Positions 9,553 through 18,067 of a stretch of DNA of 64,000 nt are shown one piece after another. The number at the start of each line of letters is the position of its first letter. The stretch's first letter is position 1. The DNA lies in assembly GCA_046292465.1 (NCBI GenBank), contig JBKBRB010000009.1, forward strand, positions 30,982 to 94,981, written 5' to 3'. This stretch comes from JANWWM01 sp046292465. Lineage in GTDB: Bacteria > Bacteroidota > Chlorobiia > Chlorobiales > Thermochlorobacteraceae. The notes under the pieces were generated by a model. That model did no database searches. It was not told where the DNA came from and saw nothing but the letters and a program-made list of their open reading frames with translations. The position numbers and the translations under genes are program-made.

Positions 9553-10138
9553 ATGTTAGATACAGTCTTCGTTCTTTGATGTAGGTTAAAATTGCCTGTG
9601 GCAGTTCGCCGTTTGGATAAAGCCCTTTTGAAAGTTTTGCGCGAAGTTCTGTTGAGGCTTCGTCGACAGCGAGCGGAACATGGTAAATACGCGCCTCTTC
9701 AGGCGGCGTGAAATCTAATGGCATGTTCAGATTGGGTCGTTCAAACACAACGAGCGTGGCGCGTCTTAAAATCTCTTCGTAGCGTTTCCACTTTGAAAAG
9801 GTGCGAAAGTTATCTTCGCCAATCGCAAGTAAGAGTTCGGCTTGTGGGTAAACTTGTTCAAGATACTCGAGCGTTTCAATCGTGTAAGAGGGTTCATTTC
9901 GCTTGAGCTCCCAATCGCTGACTTCGGCGATGTTGCCTGTGGCATTGAGTTCATCGGCAAGCAAGCGCGTCATGGCGAGGCGATGCTCGTCAGAAGTTTC
10001 CGGTTCCGACTTCAACGGATTTTTCGAGACGCTGAAAATGAGTTTATCAGGCTTGAAGCGTTCGCGTAACAACAAGGCGACGGCGAGGTGTCCGTTGTGG
10101 GGTGGGTTGAACGAGCCGCCGAAGAATGCAACTTTCAT
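9545..10138 (-). CDS. nadD: Nicotinate-nucleotide adenylyltransferase
   Basis: Adenylates nicotinate mononucleotide to deamido-NAD in NAD biosynthesis. The protein begins MKVAFFGGSFNPPHNGH, the nucleotidyltransferase signature with the (T/H)xGH-type motif. A SKNPLKSE segment and a late SSTELRAKLSKG-like motif (here ASTELRAKLSKG) fit NadD. I chose the ATG at 10138 (197 residues), 17 bases after the bamD stop. An in-frame ATG at 10168 would add ten basic residues and overlap bamD. The stop overlaps hemB by 8 bases. Confidence 0.95.
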   Translation of the reverse strand: MKVAFFGGSFNPPHNGHLAVALLLRERFKPDKLIFSVSKNPLKSEPETSDEHRLAMTRLLADELNATGNIAEVSDWELKRNEPSYTIETLEYLEQVYPQAELLLAIGEDNFRTFSKWKRYEEILRRATLVVFERPNLNMPLDFTPPEEARIYHVPLAVDEASTELRAKLSKGLYPNGELPQAILTYIKERRLYLTYA

Positions 10139-10154
10139 GCGTTCCGATTTAGGC

Positions 10155-11054
10155 TTATTCTTCGGCAAGTTGTGCTTGTTTGGAAGCCGTGATTGCGTCG
10201 TTCATTTTTTTTCGCATTTGCTCAACGATAGTGCGGCGTTCAGGAAAGGCGTCGGCGTAGCGGTTGATGTCGTATTCGGCGTCTTCCCATTTTTCACGAA
10301 TGATGAGGGCATCAATTTTTCCGCGCAGTGCTGGCTCGGCATATTTGGTGTCGCCGAATTTGGAAAGCACTTCTTCGTAATACATCGTTGCGGCGCGATA
10401 GGCTTGCAGTTGAACGTACTGCTCTGCGGCATCGAAGAGTTTCTTTGCCAATTTGTTCCGACAAATCGCAATGCGCTCTTCGGCAATTTTTACTCTTTCA
10501 AATTGTTTCAACTTGTTTTGAAGTCGCCGAATCACGTCCTCGACTTGTGCTTTTTTGTCGGTTTCTTGAACGGTCTTTAAGAGTTCTTGCGCTTCGGCGA
10601 TTTCTTCCGCAACGCCTGCCGAGTCAGGAATGGGATAGGTGTCGATGTAGCCTTGATACTGAATAATCGCACGGCGCGTGTAGTCTTGGTCGAGTTGCGG
10701 CTCGGGCGACATTTTGTAGTAGCACTCTGCAATTTGAAAATAGGCTTCTTGCGCGTAGGGCGACGACGGCACATTGCGCATCAAGGTTTGAAAGGCATCA
10801 ATGGCTAAAAGATATTGCTCACTTTTGAAGTAGCTCATTCCCAAAAGAAACTGCACATCGTCTTCGTATTCGGTGGCGCGGCTGGTATAGGTGAGTTTGG
10901 AAAGTTCAAGTTGTGCACCGAGATAATCGCCTTCATCATACATTTTTTGCGCTTCACGAAAGATGACAGGAATCGAAGCGTTTTCGTCCGTTTTAGACGA
11001 GGTGCAAGCACTCACAAACAGCACGAGAAATAAGCCAAGTAGAACGCGAGACAT
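10155..11054 (-). CDS. bamD: Outer-membrane assembly lipoprotein BamD (YfiO family)
   Basis: A 299-residue lipoprotein with lipobox VSAC (Cys17) followed by tandem TPR-like helices. The first repeats (AQKMYDEGDYLGAQLELSKL, then FLLGMSYFKSEQYLLAIDAF) match the YfiO/BamD pattern. BamD is the essential lipoprotein partner of BamA in inserting beta-barrel proteins into the outer membrane. An inserted acidic/basic helical stretch (about 150-200) may be a coiled coil. It sits in the minus-strand array beside a small exported protein and a beta-barrel protein, which would be its client. Confidence 0.85.
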   Translation of the reverse strand: MSRVLLGLFLVLFVSACTSSKTDENASIPVIFREAQKMYDEGDYLGAQLELSKLTYTSRATEYEDDVQFLLGMSYFKSEQYLLAIDAFQTLMRNVPSSPYAQEAYFQIAECYYKMSPEPQLDQDYTRRAIIQYQGYIDTYPIPDSAGVAEEIAEAQELLKTVQETDKKAQVEDVIRRLQNKLKQFERVKIAEERIAICRNKLAKKLFDAAEQYVQLQAYRAATMYYEEVLSKFGDTKYAEPALRGKIDALIIREKWEDAEYDINRYADAFPERRTIVEQMRKKMNDAITASKQAQLAEE

Positions 11055-11082
11055 TCAGATGTAAGTTAAAGTAAGTTAAAGG

Positions 11083-11655
11083 TTAATTGCTTCTGACGCT
11101 GAAAAAGAGATACACAATAACGCCGAGCGAGAGCGTGGTTAAAGTCGGCACGAAGGCTTTATCGAACCATGTTCGGCGTGGCGCAATTGTCGTTTCTGGA
11201 TAGCGCGTATCGTTCAAACGCTCGAGGTCGCTTTGCGACAAGGTATCTTGTTTTTGCGCCGTTATGGATTTTGCGCTGTTTAACTCGCGATTCAACAACC
11301 GCTTCACGAACACGGTTAGCGACACGGTGCGCACGAATTGACCACTTCTTTCTTCCACGCTCACCGATGCCGATTGAATTTCATAGCGCAGTTCTTGCGC
11401 ATGCTCCAACGGCGATTCGCGTATCTTGAATCCCTTTTCAAGCAAAGCCGATTGCAAGCGTAAATCCAACTCACGCTTGAAGCCCGTGTTTTTTTCAGGC
11501 ATGAAGATAATCGGCAAAGTCGTATCGGTCAATTCCTTCATGAGGCTCTCGGAAAGGCATTCTGCATATTGCTCAATCGTGGGTTTGGGTTGCGCTAAAA
11601 GCGAAATAGGCGCAAGGATTGAGACCATCACAAACTTCTTCACAAGTTGAATCAA
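11083..11655 (-). CDS. Uncharacterised exported protein with C-terminal membrane anchor
   Basis: I do not recognise this 190-residue protein. It has an N-terminal signal (KKFVMVSILAPISLLAQ) and a single hydrophobic segment at the C-terminus (TLTTLSLGVIVYLFFSV), so most of it should be periplasmic. The middle part is mixed alpha/beta (LDLRLQSALLEKGFKIRE). The farthest start is a TTG at 11655 overlapping the stop of the upstream gene; a GTG at 11643 giving a typical MKK start is also possible. The close spacing to the Wzi-like gene and bamD suggests an envelope role. Confidence 0.6.
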   Translation of the reverse strand: MIQLVKKFVMVSILAPISLLAQPKPTIEQYAECLSESLMKELTDTTLPIIFMPEKNTGFKRELDLRLQSALLEKGFKIRESPLEHAQELRYEIQSASVSVEERSGQFVRTVSLTVFVKRLLNRELNSAKSITAQKQDTLSQSDLERLNDTRYPETTIAPRRTWFDKAFVPTLTTLSLGVIVYLFFSVRSN

Positions 11656-13328
11656 AGGAAATTGAACACAGGTTGAATCTCGAACAAGATGCGGAAAAAT
11701 ATCTGCAAGTCCGATGTGTTTAAGCCTGCGATGTTGTTAGCGTTGCGTCGCCAGACTTGGGTAAAGTTCAGTTCCGTGTTGAACGAGTTATTGGGCTGAT
11801 AGAAAAATCCGACGGTCCAAGCATAGCGGTTCTCGACTTTTCGGTCGCCTGTTACGAAAGGAATCGGTTCGTTGTAACCATCGCGAAGGTTGTAGATAAA
11901 ATTTCCGTTTGCATCTCTATCGAGCCAAGGCGTGGTGAAGGGTCCGTAAAGGTTGCCTTCGCCTTTGGCAATTGCAAGGAAGTTTGTTGAGACGCGCAAA
12001 TACTTTTTGAACCAATGCGAAATTCCAAGTTCTGCCGAAAGGAAATCTGTGCCGAGCGGATGCGCCAGCGGATTTGAGCGAACGACACCGCGTCCCGAGT
12101 TATTGACCGTCAGCCGTTGGTCGATGAAGCGATTGTGAAAGGTGCGGTTGCGCGTGCGCGTGAATTCGAGAAAGACATCTGTTCCGTAGATGTTTAACGC
12201 TTTGAGGATATTTGCGGCGCGAATGCCGAGCGTTCCTGCCCAAAGGTTCGGTTCAAGGTCGTTTTGTTCTTTCTTGTCGGCTTGCCAATCGTCGACAGTG
12301 AGACTGCCGTAGAAATTCATATCAAAGGCGTAGATGCTAAAATCAGCACCGATGAGTGGATTGGTTTCTTCGAACTGCTCCGCATATGAAAACAAAAACG
12401 GATTGATGTGTCTGAGGTCTGGCGGTCGCTTGATGCCGCTCTGCAAGGTTGCTTGATAAATGCCAAGCCGAACTTTGCTGGCGAAGAGATTAAGGTCGAC
12501 GCGCGTTGCAGCAAAATAGCGTTCGGTGTTGCCGTCTTCCCGAAATCGCCGTGTGAGTGTGTCGTATTTATCTAACTGCGCAAAAAAGTAAGTGAAGCGC
12601 AGGGTTCGAGAGATAAACTGAAATCCGATTTGGTTCAACGGTCCGGCGGTAAAGTTGGTGATTAAACTATTGCGTCCGTAGCCCCATTGCACATAGTCGC
12701 GCCCGAACTTTGCGCGAAAATTTTTGCTGTGATAGGCAACAAAGGCTTGTTCTGTAAAGCCAGTCGCCCCTGCAAAACTTTTTGCAGGCACGATTGAAAA
12801 AATGCGCTCTGATTGTAAGACGGAGTTGTTATAGACCGTGAAATGCTCGCCGAAGTCGAGTGTAAATCGGAATCGATTACGAAATCGTGGTCCGAAGGTG
12901 TTCCCTTGTTCTTCGGGGAACTGAAGCTGAGGCGGGTTGCCGTCGCGCTTGTCGCCAATGAATTCAGGGCGCAAGCCGATGCGAAGCGCGCCGTCGGGGA
13001 AGGCTTCATCGCGTAGCCAATCGAGTTCGTCTGTGAGTTCTTGCTCAAGTTTATTGAAGAGCCAGAGCGTAACGCGGTCTTCGATGAGCGTTTTATCGGT
13101 TTCTAAAATCGCACGAGCGACATCGAGCCGTTCGTAAGGCTTCGCCACGTCGTAAAGTTTCGGCAAGTGTCCGCGCACGACAAGTTGCTCGATAATGTCG
13201 TAAGCCCAGTGTCCCGCAGGAAACGTCTCGCCGCCGACCGTTGCACGTGCAGGCGTTGAAGTTAAACCGATTGTGAAGAAAAAAAGCAGTATGAGAATAG
13301 AGCGAAGAGCAAATGATGTAGTGCGCAA
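11652..13328 (-). CDS. Wzi-like outer-membrane beta-barrel protein
   Basis: A 558-residue exported protein with a signal peptide ending near TPARA and a TTG start. Residues about 33-75 form a small helical domain (HWAYDIIEQLVVRGHLP, then PYERLDVARAI) that resembles an SLH-type or Wzi N-terminal module. The rest is beta-barrel text ending in a terminal hydrophobic run (FRILFEIQPVFNFL). The capsule-assembly Wzi family is the closest style. It is a distant paralogue of the protein at 60156-61898, which shares the same N-terminal pattern. A role in holding surface polysaccharide is inferred, not shown. Confidence 0.6.
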   Translation of the reverse strand: MRTTSFALRSILILLFFFTIGLTSTPARATVGGETFPAGHWAYDIIEQLVVRGHLPKLYDVAKPYERLDVARAILETDKTLIEDRVTLWLFNKLEQELTDELDWLRDEAFPDGALRIGLRPEFIGDKRDGNPPQLQFPEEQGNTFGPRFRNRFRFTLDFGEHFTVYNNSVLQSERIFSIVPAKSFAGATGFTEQAFVAYHSKNFRAKFGRDYVQWGYGRNSLITNFTAGPLNQIGFQFISRTLRFTYFFAQLDKYDTLTRRFREDGNTERYFAATRVDLNLFASKVRLGIYQATLQSGIKRPPDLRHINPFLFSYAEQFEETNPLIGADFSIYAFDMNFYGSLTVDDWQADKKEQNDLEPNLWAGTLGIRAANILKALNIYGTDVFLEFTRTRNRTFHNRFIDQRLTVNNSGRGVVRSNPLAHPLGTDFLSAELGISHWFKKYLRVSTNFLAIAKGEGNLYGPFTTPWLDRDANGNFIYNLRDGYNEPIPFVTGDRKVENRYAWTVGFFYQPNNSFNTELNFTQVWRRNANNIAGLNTSDLQIFFRILFEIQPVFNFL

Positions 13329-13419
13329 GGCAAATAAATTTTAGCGTGAATGGAATTTTCGTTTTGGTTAAAGTTACGCAACGCCATCGAAAGCACCAAT
13401 CTGTTCAAACTATTTCAGT

Positions 13420-15096
13420 TTAGGGCGATTGATTCGCCTTAAATCGTGCGCTGTGAAACAAGAGCGCGTCGACAAAATGCTGCGTCCAAAATTCAAAGGT
13501 ATTTCCGCCGTCATATTCGGCAACGGTGAACCGATTCGTCTTGGCTTTAAGGGCTTGAATGACACTTTCCGTTGCGGGACGGAAATAGTCGTCTCTGCCA
13601 ACCGTAAGGTGAAATGTGAACGGCGCAAGCCTATCTTTCGGCATCTTTTCAAGCATGGCTGTGATATTATAGTCTTGCCAAAAGGTTAGGTCGCCACTGT
13701 CAAGTCGTGGTTCGTTGTATCGGCGATTGAAGATTGGCATGGTTGCGCTGACGGACGAAAACCACTTGCGTCCCTCTTCGGATTTGAGCGCAAGAAAAAA
13801 TGCGGCGCTGCCTCCACTCGAGACGCCTGTAATGCCGCGAAAGTTCGCATCGCCAATCGCTCGATAATCTTCTTCAACAGATTCAATCAACTCTTTGAGA
13901 AAAAAATCTTCATATCGCTGTTTGCCGTCTTTGGAATTGACATAATGAGAGCCGCGCTCTTCGGGGATTACTACAATTATTTCTTCCATCTTGCCTGAAA
14001 GAATCAACGAGTCTAATTGTTCGGCGAGTTTGATTTCGCGCCAAAGTTCGGCACTTGCGCCGTGCGGCGAGAGCACATAAAGGCTTGGATATTTCTTCCC
14101 TGACTTACGCATAAACGACGGCGGTAAATAGACCAACACTTTGACCTCGCCGTTCATAAACGCCGAGCGAATTGCAATTTCAAAAAAGCGCGATTGATTG
14201 CCGATTTCCTTCCATTCACCGTTGACTTTGGCGAAGTGTCGCTCGTCGTAAGTCGTAGCGAAGAGTTTACCGTTCTTGTAAAGATGCGTTTCGTAGTCGG
14301 CAACGTAACGGTTCGGTGCACGTTCATAGACGACAAAGTCGCGATACACGGCACTTGCGCCTTGCACCTTTGGCAAAATGCTTTGCAAGAATAGGAGCTG
14401 TTCACGATACGCTGTGCCGTTGTTGAAATAGGCTTCTGATAAGAACAACTTGTAGAGCTCTGACTTGCCTTCAAAGAGCGCATTGTCCATTGCGCGAACA
14501 ACTTTTTGCAATTCATCGCTCACCGATTTTGGCGCAACCTTCCATGATTTTTCCAACAACTTTGCTAACGCGACCTTACTATAAATTCCGATTTTCGTTT
14601 TGCTCTTTCCAAAGCCTTCATAAATACCGCCGTTCGATGTGCGGCAGAAGACGCGCACGGCAATCGTGTTTTTCTTGCCGTATTGAATGAGCGAATCGGG
14701 AATAAGGTAGAGACGCGGCTCGAGGTCTTTGCCTGCGGTTACTTCGCCGGTGCACCCAATCAACACACCGTTGAAGTAAGTTTCATCGACGGAAGCAATT
14801 TTCCCAAGCGCAAGCGTTAAGGTTCGTCCGCTTGCCGAAGGCGGAATCACGACCGACTTGCGATAAACGCCAAATCCCGTAAAACCTTCAAAGCCCTTTT
14901 GCTTATCCCACGCTTCAGGCACGTTTACAGTTCGCCAATTTGAATCGTCATAATCGCTCCGCAGCATCTCTTGCGATGTGGCTTGCTCGCCTGTGAGCAG
15001 TTTCCACTTGCCTGTGAGCGAAAGTTCAACTTCGCGCGATTGCGCCAATAAAGGTTGAGCAAGAAAAAGAAACAGAACGGTGAGTTTACTTCGCAT
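13420..15096 (-). CDS. Exported esterase with sugar-binding-like N-terminal domain
   Basis: A 558-residue protein with a signal peptide (MRSKLTVLFLFLAQPLLAQ). Residues about 25-170 look like the jelly-roll domain of glycoside hydrolase family 2 (LTGKWKLL, then DDSNWRTVNVPEAWD and FTGFGVYRKSVVIP). The C-terminal half (about 300-558) is an esterase-D/Fes type alpha/beta-hydrolase with the nucleophile in GVSSGGSAA. The combination suggests release of acyl groups from a glycan or glycoconjugate in the periplasm. The start overlaps the upstream yihY gene by 11 bases. Confidence 0.7.
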   Translation of the reverse strand: MRSKLTVLFLFLAQPLLAQSREVELSLTGKWKLLTGEQATSQEMLRSDYDDSNWRTVNVPEAWDKQKGFEGFTGFGVYRKSVVIPPSASGRTLTLALGKIASVDETYFNGVLIGCTGEVTAGKDLEPRLYLIPDSLIQYGKKNTIAVRVFCRTSNGGIYEGFGKSKTKIGIYSKVALAKLLEKSWKVAPKSVSDELQKVVRAMDNALFEGKSELYKLFLSEAYFNNGTAYREQLLFLQSILPKVQGASAVYRDFVVYERAPNRYVADYETHLYKNGKLFATTYDERHFAKVNGEWKEIGNQSRFFEIAIRSAFMNGEVKVLVYLPPSFMRKSGKKYPSLYVLSPHGASAELWREIKLAEQLDSLILSGKMEEIIVVIPEERGSHYVNSKDGKQRYEDFFLKELIESVEEDYRAIGDANFRGITGVSSGGSAAFFLALKSEEGRKWFSSVSATMPIFNRRYNEPRLDSGDLTFWQDYNITAMLEKMPKDRLAPFTFHLTVGRDDYFRPATESVIQALKAKTNRFTVAEYDGGNTFEFWTQHFVDALLFHSARFKANQSP

Positions 15097-15967
15097 TCGG
15101 CAATGGTTCAGATTTCTTTGAAGTGATTTTAGGGGATTCTTTTTGAGCCAAAGTATAACGACCCTTGTAGAGAAACCAATTTAATTCCGCGCCCAAAAGA
15201 AAAATGAGCGAGTTTGTCCACATCCACAGAAGCATCGCAATCAGTTTCGCCAGCACATCGTAAGCGCGTGAAAACTGTGCGTTCTTGACGAAATCGCCGA
15301 ACCAAATTGTGAGCAAAATCCACAGAAACGCCATCAGCGTGGCACCGGGCAGAAGGTGCTCCAACTTGTGCCGAATCCGCAAGGAATACTTATAGACGAT
15401 AAGCGTCGCCACAACAATCACAACAAAGGCAATCGGAAGCCGCGCATATTGCATGAAGTTTTTCAGCCACTTCATTTTGTATTTGTAGTAAAGCACTTGC
15501 TCGAGCTCGACTCCGAAGAGAAGCAAACTGAACACCACCGTCAGCGCAACGCTCACGAGCAAGACAAGTTCAATCGCAATTTGCTGCCGCTTCAAAAAAT
15601 TGTAGTTCGCCTTTATACCGTAAATGCGTTCCATTGCTTTCATGATGGTCGTAAAAATTCCGGCGGAAGAAAAAAGCGTGATGAAAATGCTGATCGTGAA
15701 AATTCCGCCTTGACGCTCGGAGACGATTTTTTCAAGCGTCTTATCAATCGGATTGTAAATTTCTTTCGGAAGAATTTGCCCAATTAAATCCGAAAGCGTC
15801 GAGATGGCTTCAGGCGATTGAATAAGCGAAAGGAAACTGACGAAAAGAATCATTGCCGGAAACAGCGAGAGCGTTACGGAATACGCCATTTCCGACGCAA
15901 GTCCGACGCAGTCATCGTCGTCGAAAATTTTCTTCAAAAAGAGTTTCGTCGTCTCAAACCACTTCAT
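15086..15967 (-). CDS. YihY/BrkB family inner-membrane protein
   Basis: A 293-residue polytopic membrane protein with about six hydrophobic segments and a basic C-terminal tail. The N-terminal LASEMAYSVTLSLFPAMILFVSFL segment (in part) and the FLWILLTIWFGDFV region are typical of the YihY/BrkB family, which was once mis-named RNase BN. Its function is not settled. The ORF can begin with GTG at 15973, but the ATG at 15967 seems better because menG ends at 15974. The 3' end overlaps the esterase gene by 11 bases. Confidence 0.85.
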   Translation of the reverse strand: MKWFETTKLFLKKIFDDDDCVGLASEMAYSVTLSLFPAMILFVSFLSLIQSPEAISTLSDLIGQILPKEIYNPIDKTLEKIVSERQGGIFTISIFITLFSSAGIFTTIMKAMERIYGIKANYNFLKRQQIAIELVLLVSVALTVVFSLLLFGVELEQVLYYKYKMKWLKNFMQYARLPIAFVVIVVATLIVYKYSLRIRHKLEHLLPGATLMAFLWILLTIWFGDFVKNAQFSRAYDVLAKLIAMLLWMWTNSLIFLLGAELNWFLYKGRYTLAQKESPKITSKKSEPLPNAK

Positions 15968-15973
15968 GCGCAC

Positions 15974-16711
15974 TTACTTTTTGGCGATGTAAAGAATTGC
16001 CGTTTCAAAGGTCATGGTGTAGTAGCGTGCTTCGTGAAAGCCTGCGCGTTTGAGGTAAGTCAAAAAGTCTTCGCCTTGTGGAAACGCAGCGACCGAGCGT
16101 GGTAGGTAATCATATGCAAAATCGGACTTCGTAAAAAGCAACGCTATCTTTGGTAGCATATTTTTGAAATACCATTGGTAAAAGTTCTTGACCACACCGT
16201 TTCGCGGAATCATTGGCTCTAAAATTGCCGCCACGCCGCTCGGTTTCAAGACGCGATAAAACTCGTTCAAGCCTTGCTGTAAGTTTTCAAAGTTTCTCGC
16301 GCCGAAGCCTGCTGTAACGGCATCGAAGGTTTCATTTGGAAATTTGAGCGATTCGGCTTCGCCAAGTTCAAAGCGAATGTTTGGCTTTTTAAGTCGGGCA
16401 CGTTTGAGCATCTCGTCGGAAAGGTCAATGCCAATAATGTCCGAGTTTGGAATGTTGGAGAGCATCACGGCAAGGTCGCCTGTGCCTGTGGCAACGTCTA
16501 AAATTTTCGGCGCATCGTGCGAGGACAAGTTTTCTCTGACTTTGCGCACGGTTTGCCAACGCCAATAAATATCGGTGCCCCCGCTAAGGAAGTGATTGAG
16601 AAAATCGTAGGTCGGCGCAATTTCGTCGAACATCGCACGAATTTTCTTCTGCGATTTTTCTTGCACGAGCGCGTCGGCTTTTGACGGTGTTGGGTTCATA
16701 TTTTTTGGCAT
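15974..16711 (-). CDS. menG: Demethylmenaquinone methyltransferase (UbiE/MenG)
   Basis: A 245-residue SAM methyltransferase. The N-terminal signature MFDEIAPTYDFLNHFLSGG and motif I ILDVATGTGDLAVML match UbiE/COQ5 family enzymes. The segment AVTAGFGARNFENL is the second family signature. It carries out the last C-methylation of menaquinone, the quinone used by green sulfur bacteria. It lies 15 bases downstream of hisI. Confidence 0.95.
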   Translation of the reverse strand: MPKNMNPTPSKADALVQEKSQKKIRAMFDEIAPTYDFLNHFLSGGTDIYWRWQTVRKVRENLSSHDAPKILDVATGTGDLAVMLSNIPNSDIIGIDLSDEMLKRARLKKPNIRFELGEAESLKFPNETFDAVTAGFGARNFENLQQGLNEFYRVLKPSGVAAILEPMIPRNGVVKNFYQWYFKNMLPKIALLFTKSDFAYDYLPRSVAAFPQGEDFLTYLKRAGFHEARYYTMTFETAILYIAKK

Positions 16712-16726
16712 TGACTTTCTAGTTCG

Positions 16727-17131
16727 CTATCCATTTTTCCGATAGGCTTCTTCGGCATCGAAGACAAGTTTATCGACAATCTGAAATGAGCCGTCGTCTT
16801 CGACTTTTCGGAAGAAACACGATTCATAGCCCGTGTGGCACGCGCCACCCTTTTGCGTGATTTTGAAGATGAGCGCGTCGCCATCGCAATCAATCAAGAC
16901 TTCTTTAACATCTTGCGTGTTGCCCGACGTTGCGCCTTTGCGCCAAAGTTCTTTTCGGCTTCGGCTCCAATAACACATCTTGCGCTCTGTGAGCGTGATT
17001 TCCAAACTTTCTCGGTTCATATACGCCAGCATTAAAATTTTTCCCGTTTCGGCGTCTTGCGCAATAGCAGGCACCAGTCCGTCCTTATCAAATTTGACCG
17101 TGTCGAGAAACGATTGGATTCCAGTTGTCAT
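16727..17131 (-). CDS. hisI: Phosphoribosyl-AMP cyclohydrolase
   Basis: The 134-residue single-domain HisI, without a fused HisE domain. It opens the adenine ring of phosphoribosyl-AMP in histidine synthesis. Metal ligands are visible in DCDGDAL (Asp81, Asp83, Asp85), and Cys98 and Cys105 lie in GACHTGYESCF. The segment CYWSRSRKELWRKG is diagnostic. The start overlaps the upstream gene's stop by four bases. No other his gene lies in the window. Confidence 0.97.
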   Translation of the reverse strand: MTTGIQSFLDTVKFDKDGLVPAIAQDAETGKILMLAYMNRESLEITLTERKMCYWSRSRKELWRKGATSGNTQDVKEVLIDCDGDALIFKITQKGGACHTGYESCFFRKVEDDGSFQIVDKLVFDAEEAYRKNG

Positions 17132-18048
17132 TTCGGTTGCGATTGTTTGAATGATTGAATGAGCGAATCGATTTGCGCATGCTTCTTCACGCTTTTTGAG
17201 AGCGGAATGAGCACGTTTTTGTAAGATAAAATTTGATTTTTGCTTGCGTCAATAACAAGCGAGAGTTTGCCGACATGTTCGCCCTCACTTCCCGAAGATA
17301 CGGCGAGCGTTTGTCCAATGCGCAAGGGTTTTTCGCGGGCTAAACGTTCATCGGTCGAGACGATGAGATGAAGTTCAGGAAAGCGTTTCGCAAGCGATTG
17401 CTCCGCCTCGTAATCTTGCGAGCGTAAGAGAAGCACGATAAGATTTGCCTGTTCGTTTTTGATATGAACAAGCGTTTTTGAAAGTTCTTCTTCAATCGGA
17501 ACGAGCGAAAGGTCGGCGCGAATGTCATCAGGCAAATTTTGAAAGGCACTTTCCGACAGCACGCCTGTAACGCCAACGCGCAAGCCCTCGAAGGCAAAGA
17601 TTTGAAACGGCGGCGTGAGCCGATGCCCCTCTTTATCGCGCAAGTTTGCCGATACGAAATTGAGTTTGCGTCCGTTTTCTTTCCAAAAGTTTAATCCGTA
17701 AGAAAATTCTTGTTCGCCCAAATTCATCAGGCTGTATGCAAGTTTTTCAGTTAGCGAAATGAGCAACTGTTCTTGCGCTTCGTTTTTGCGATATGGCGAG
17801 AAAAGATTGCCTGCATCTAAAATGAGCGTGTTGCCAGTTTGGTGTTGGTCAAAAACAGTTTTGCGGCGCGCAATGCCGCCAAGCCCGTCCTTTGAACACG
17901 GACATTCTTCCAAGTAGCCGTTAGTATTGGCGGTGTAAAGAATCGTGAGCGATTGAACGCGTGATTCTTGTGAAAACGCTTCAACATTGAGAAGCAATAA
18001 GAGACAAAGCGTAGCACAGTGCCACGCCCTTATAGATTTGAACATCAT
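17128..18048 (-). CDS. 5'-nucleotidase/UshA-like exported metallophosphatase-fold protein
   Basis: The ORF runs back to 18186, but that would overlap pyrK by over 100 bases. ATG codons at 18048/18045 give a signal peptide (FKSIRAWHCATLCLLLLLNVEAFS) 19 bases after the pyrK stop. The mature protein has the metallophosphatase/UshA layout: ILYTANTNGYLEEC, then ILDAGNLFS and VSANLRD, and VTGVLSESAF. Key metal-binding residues are altered: family members usually have D-x-H in the first motif where this has ANTNG. It may therefore bind rather than hydrolyse phosphate esters. The cluster CPCSKDGLGG near residue 50 is also seen in cytochrome-linked relatives. Confidence 0.6.
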   Translation of the reverse strand: MMFKSIRAWHCATLCLLLLLNVEAFSQESRVQSLTILYTANTNGYLEECPCSKDGLGGIARRKTVFDQHQTGNTLILDAGNLFSPYRKNEAQEQLLISLTEKLAYSLMNLGEQEFSYGLNFWKENGRKLNFVSANLRDKEGHRLTPPFQIFAFEGLRVGVTGVLSESAFQNLPDDIRADLSLVPIEEELSKTLVHIKNEQANLIVLLLRSQDYEAEQSLAKRFPELHLIVSTDERLAREKPLRIGQTLAVSSGSEGEHVGKLSLVIDASKNQILSYKNVLIPLSKSVKKHAQIDSLIQSFKQSQPK

Positions 18049-18067
18049 GGATATGCATGGTTGAAGG

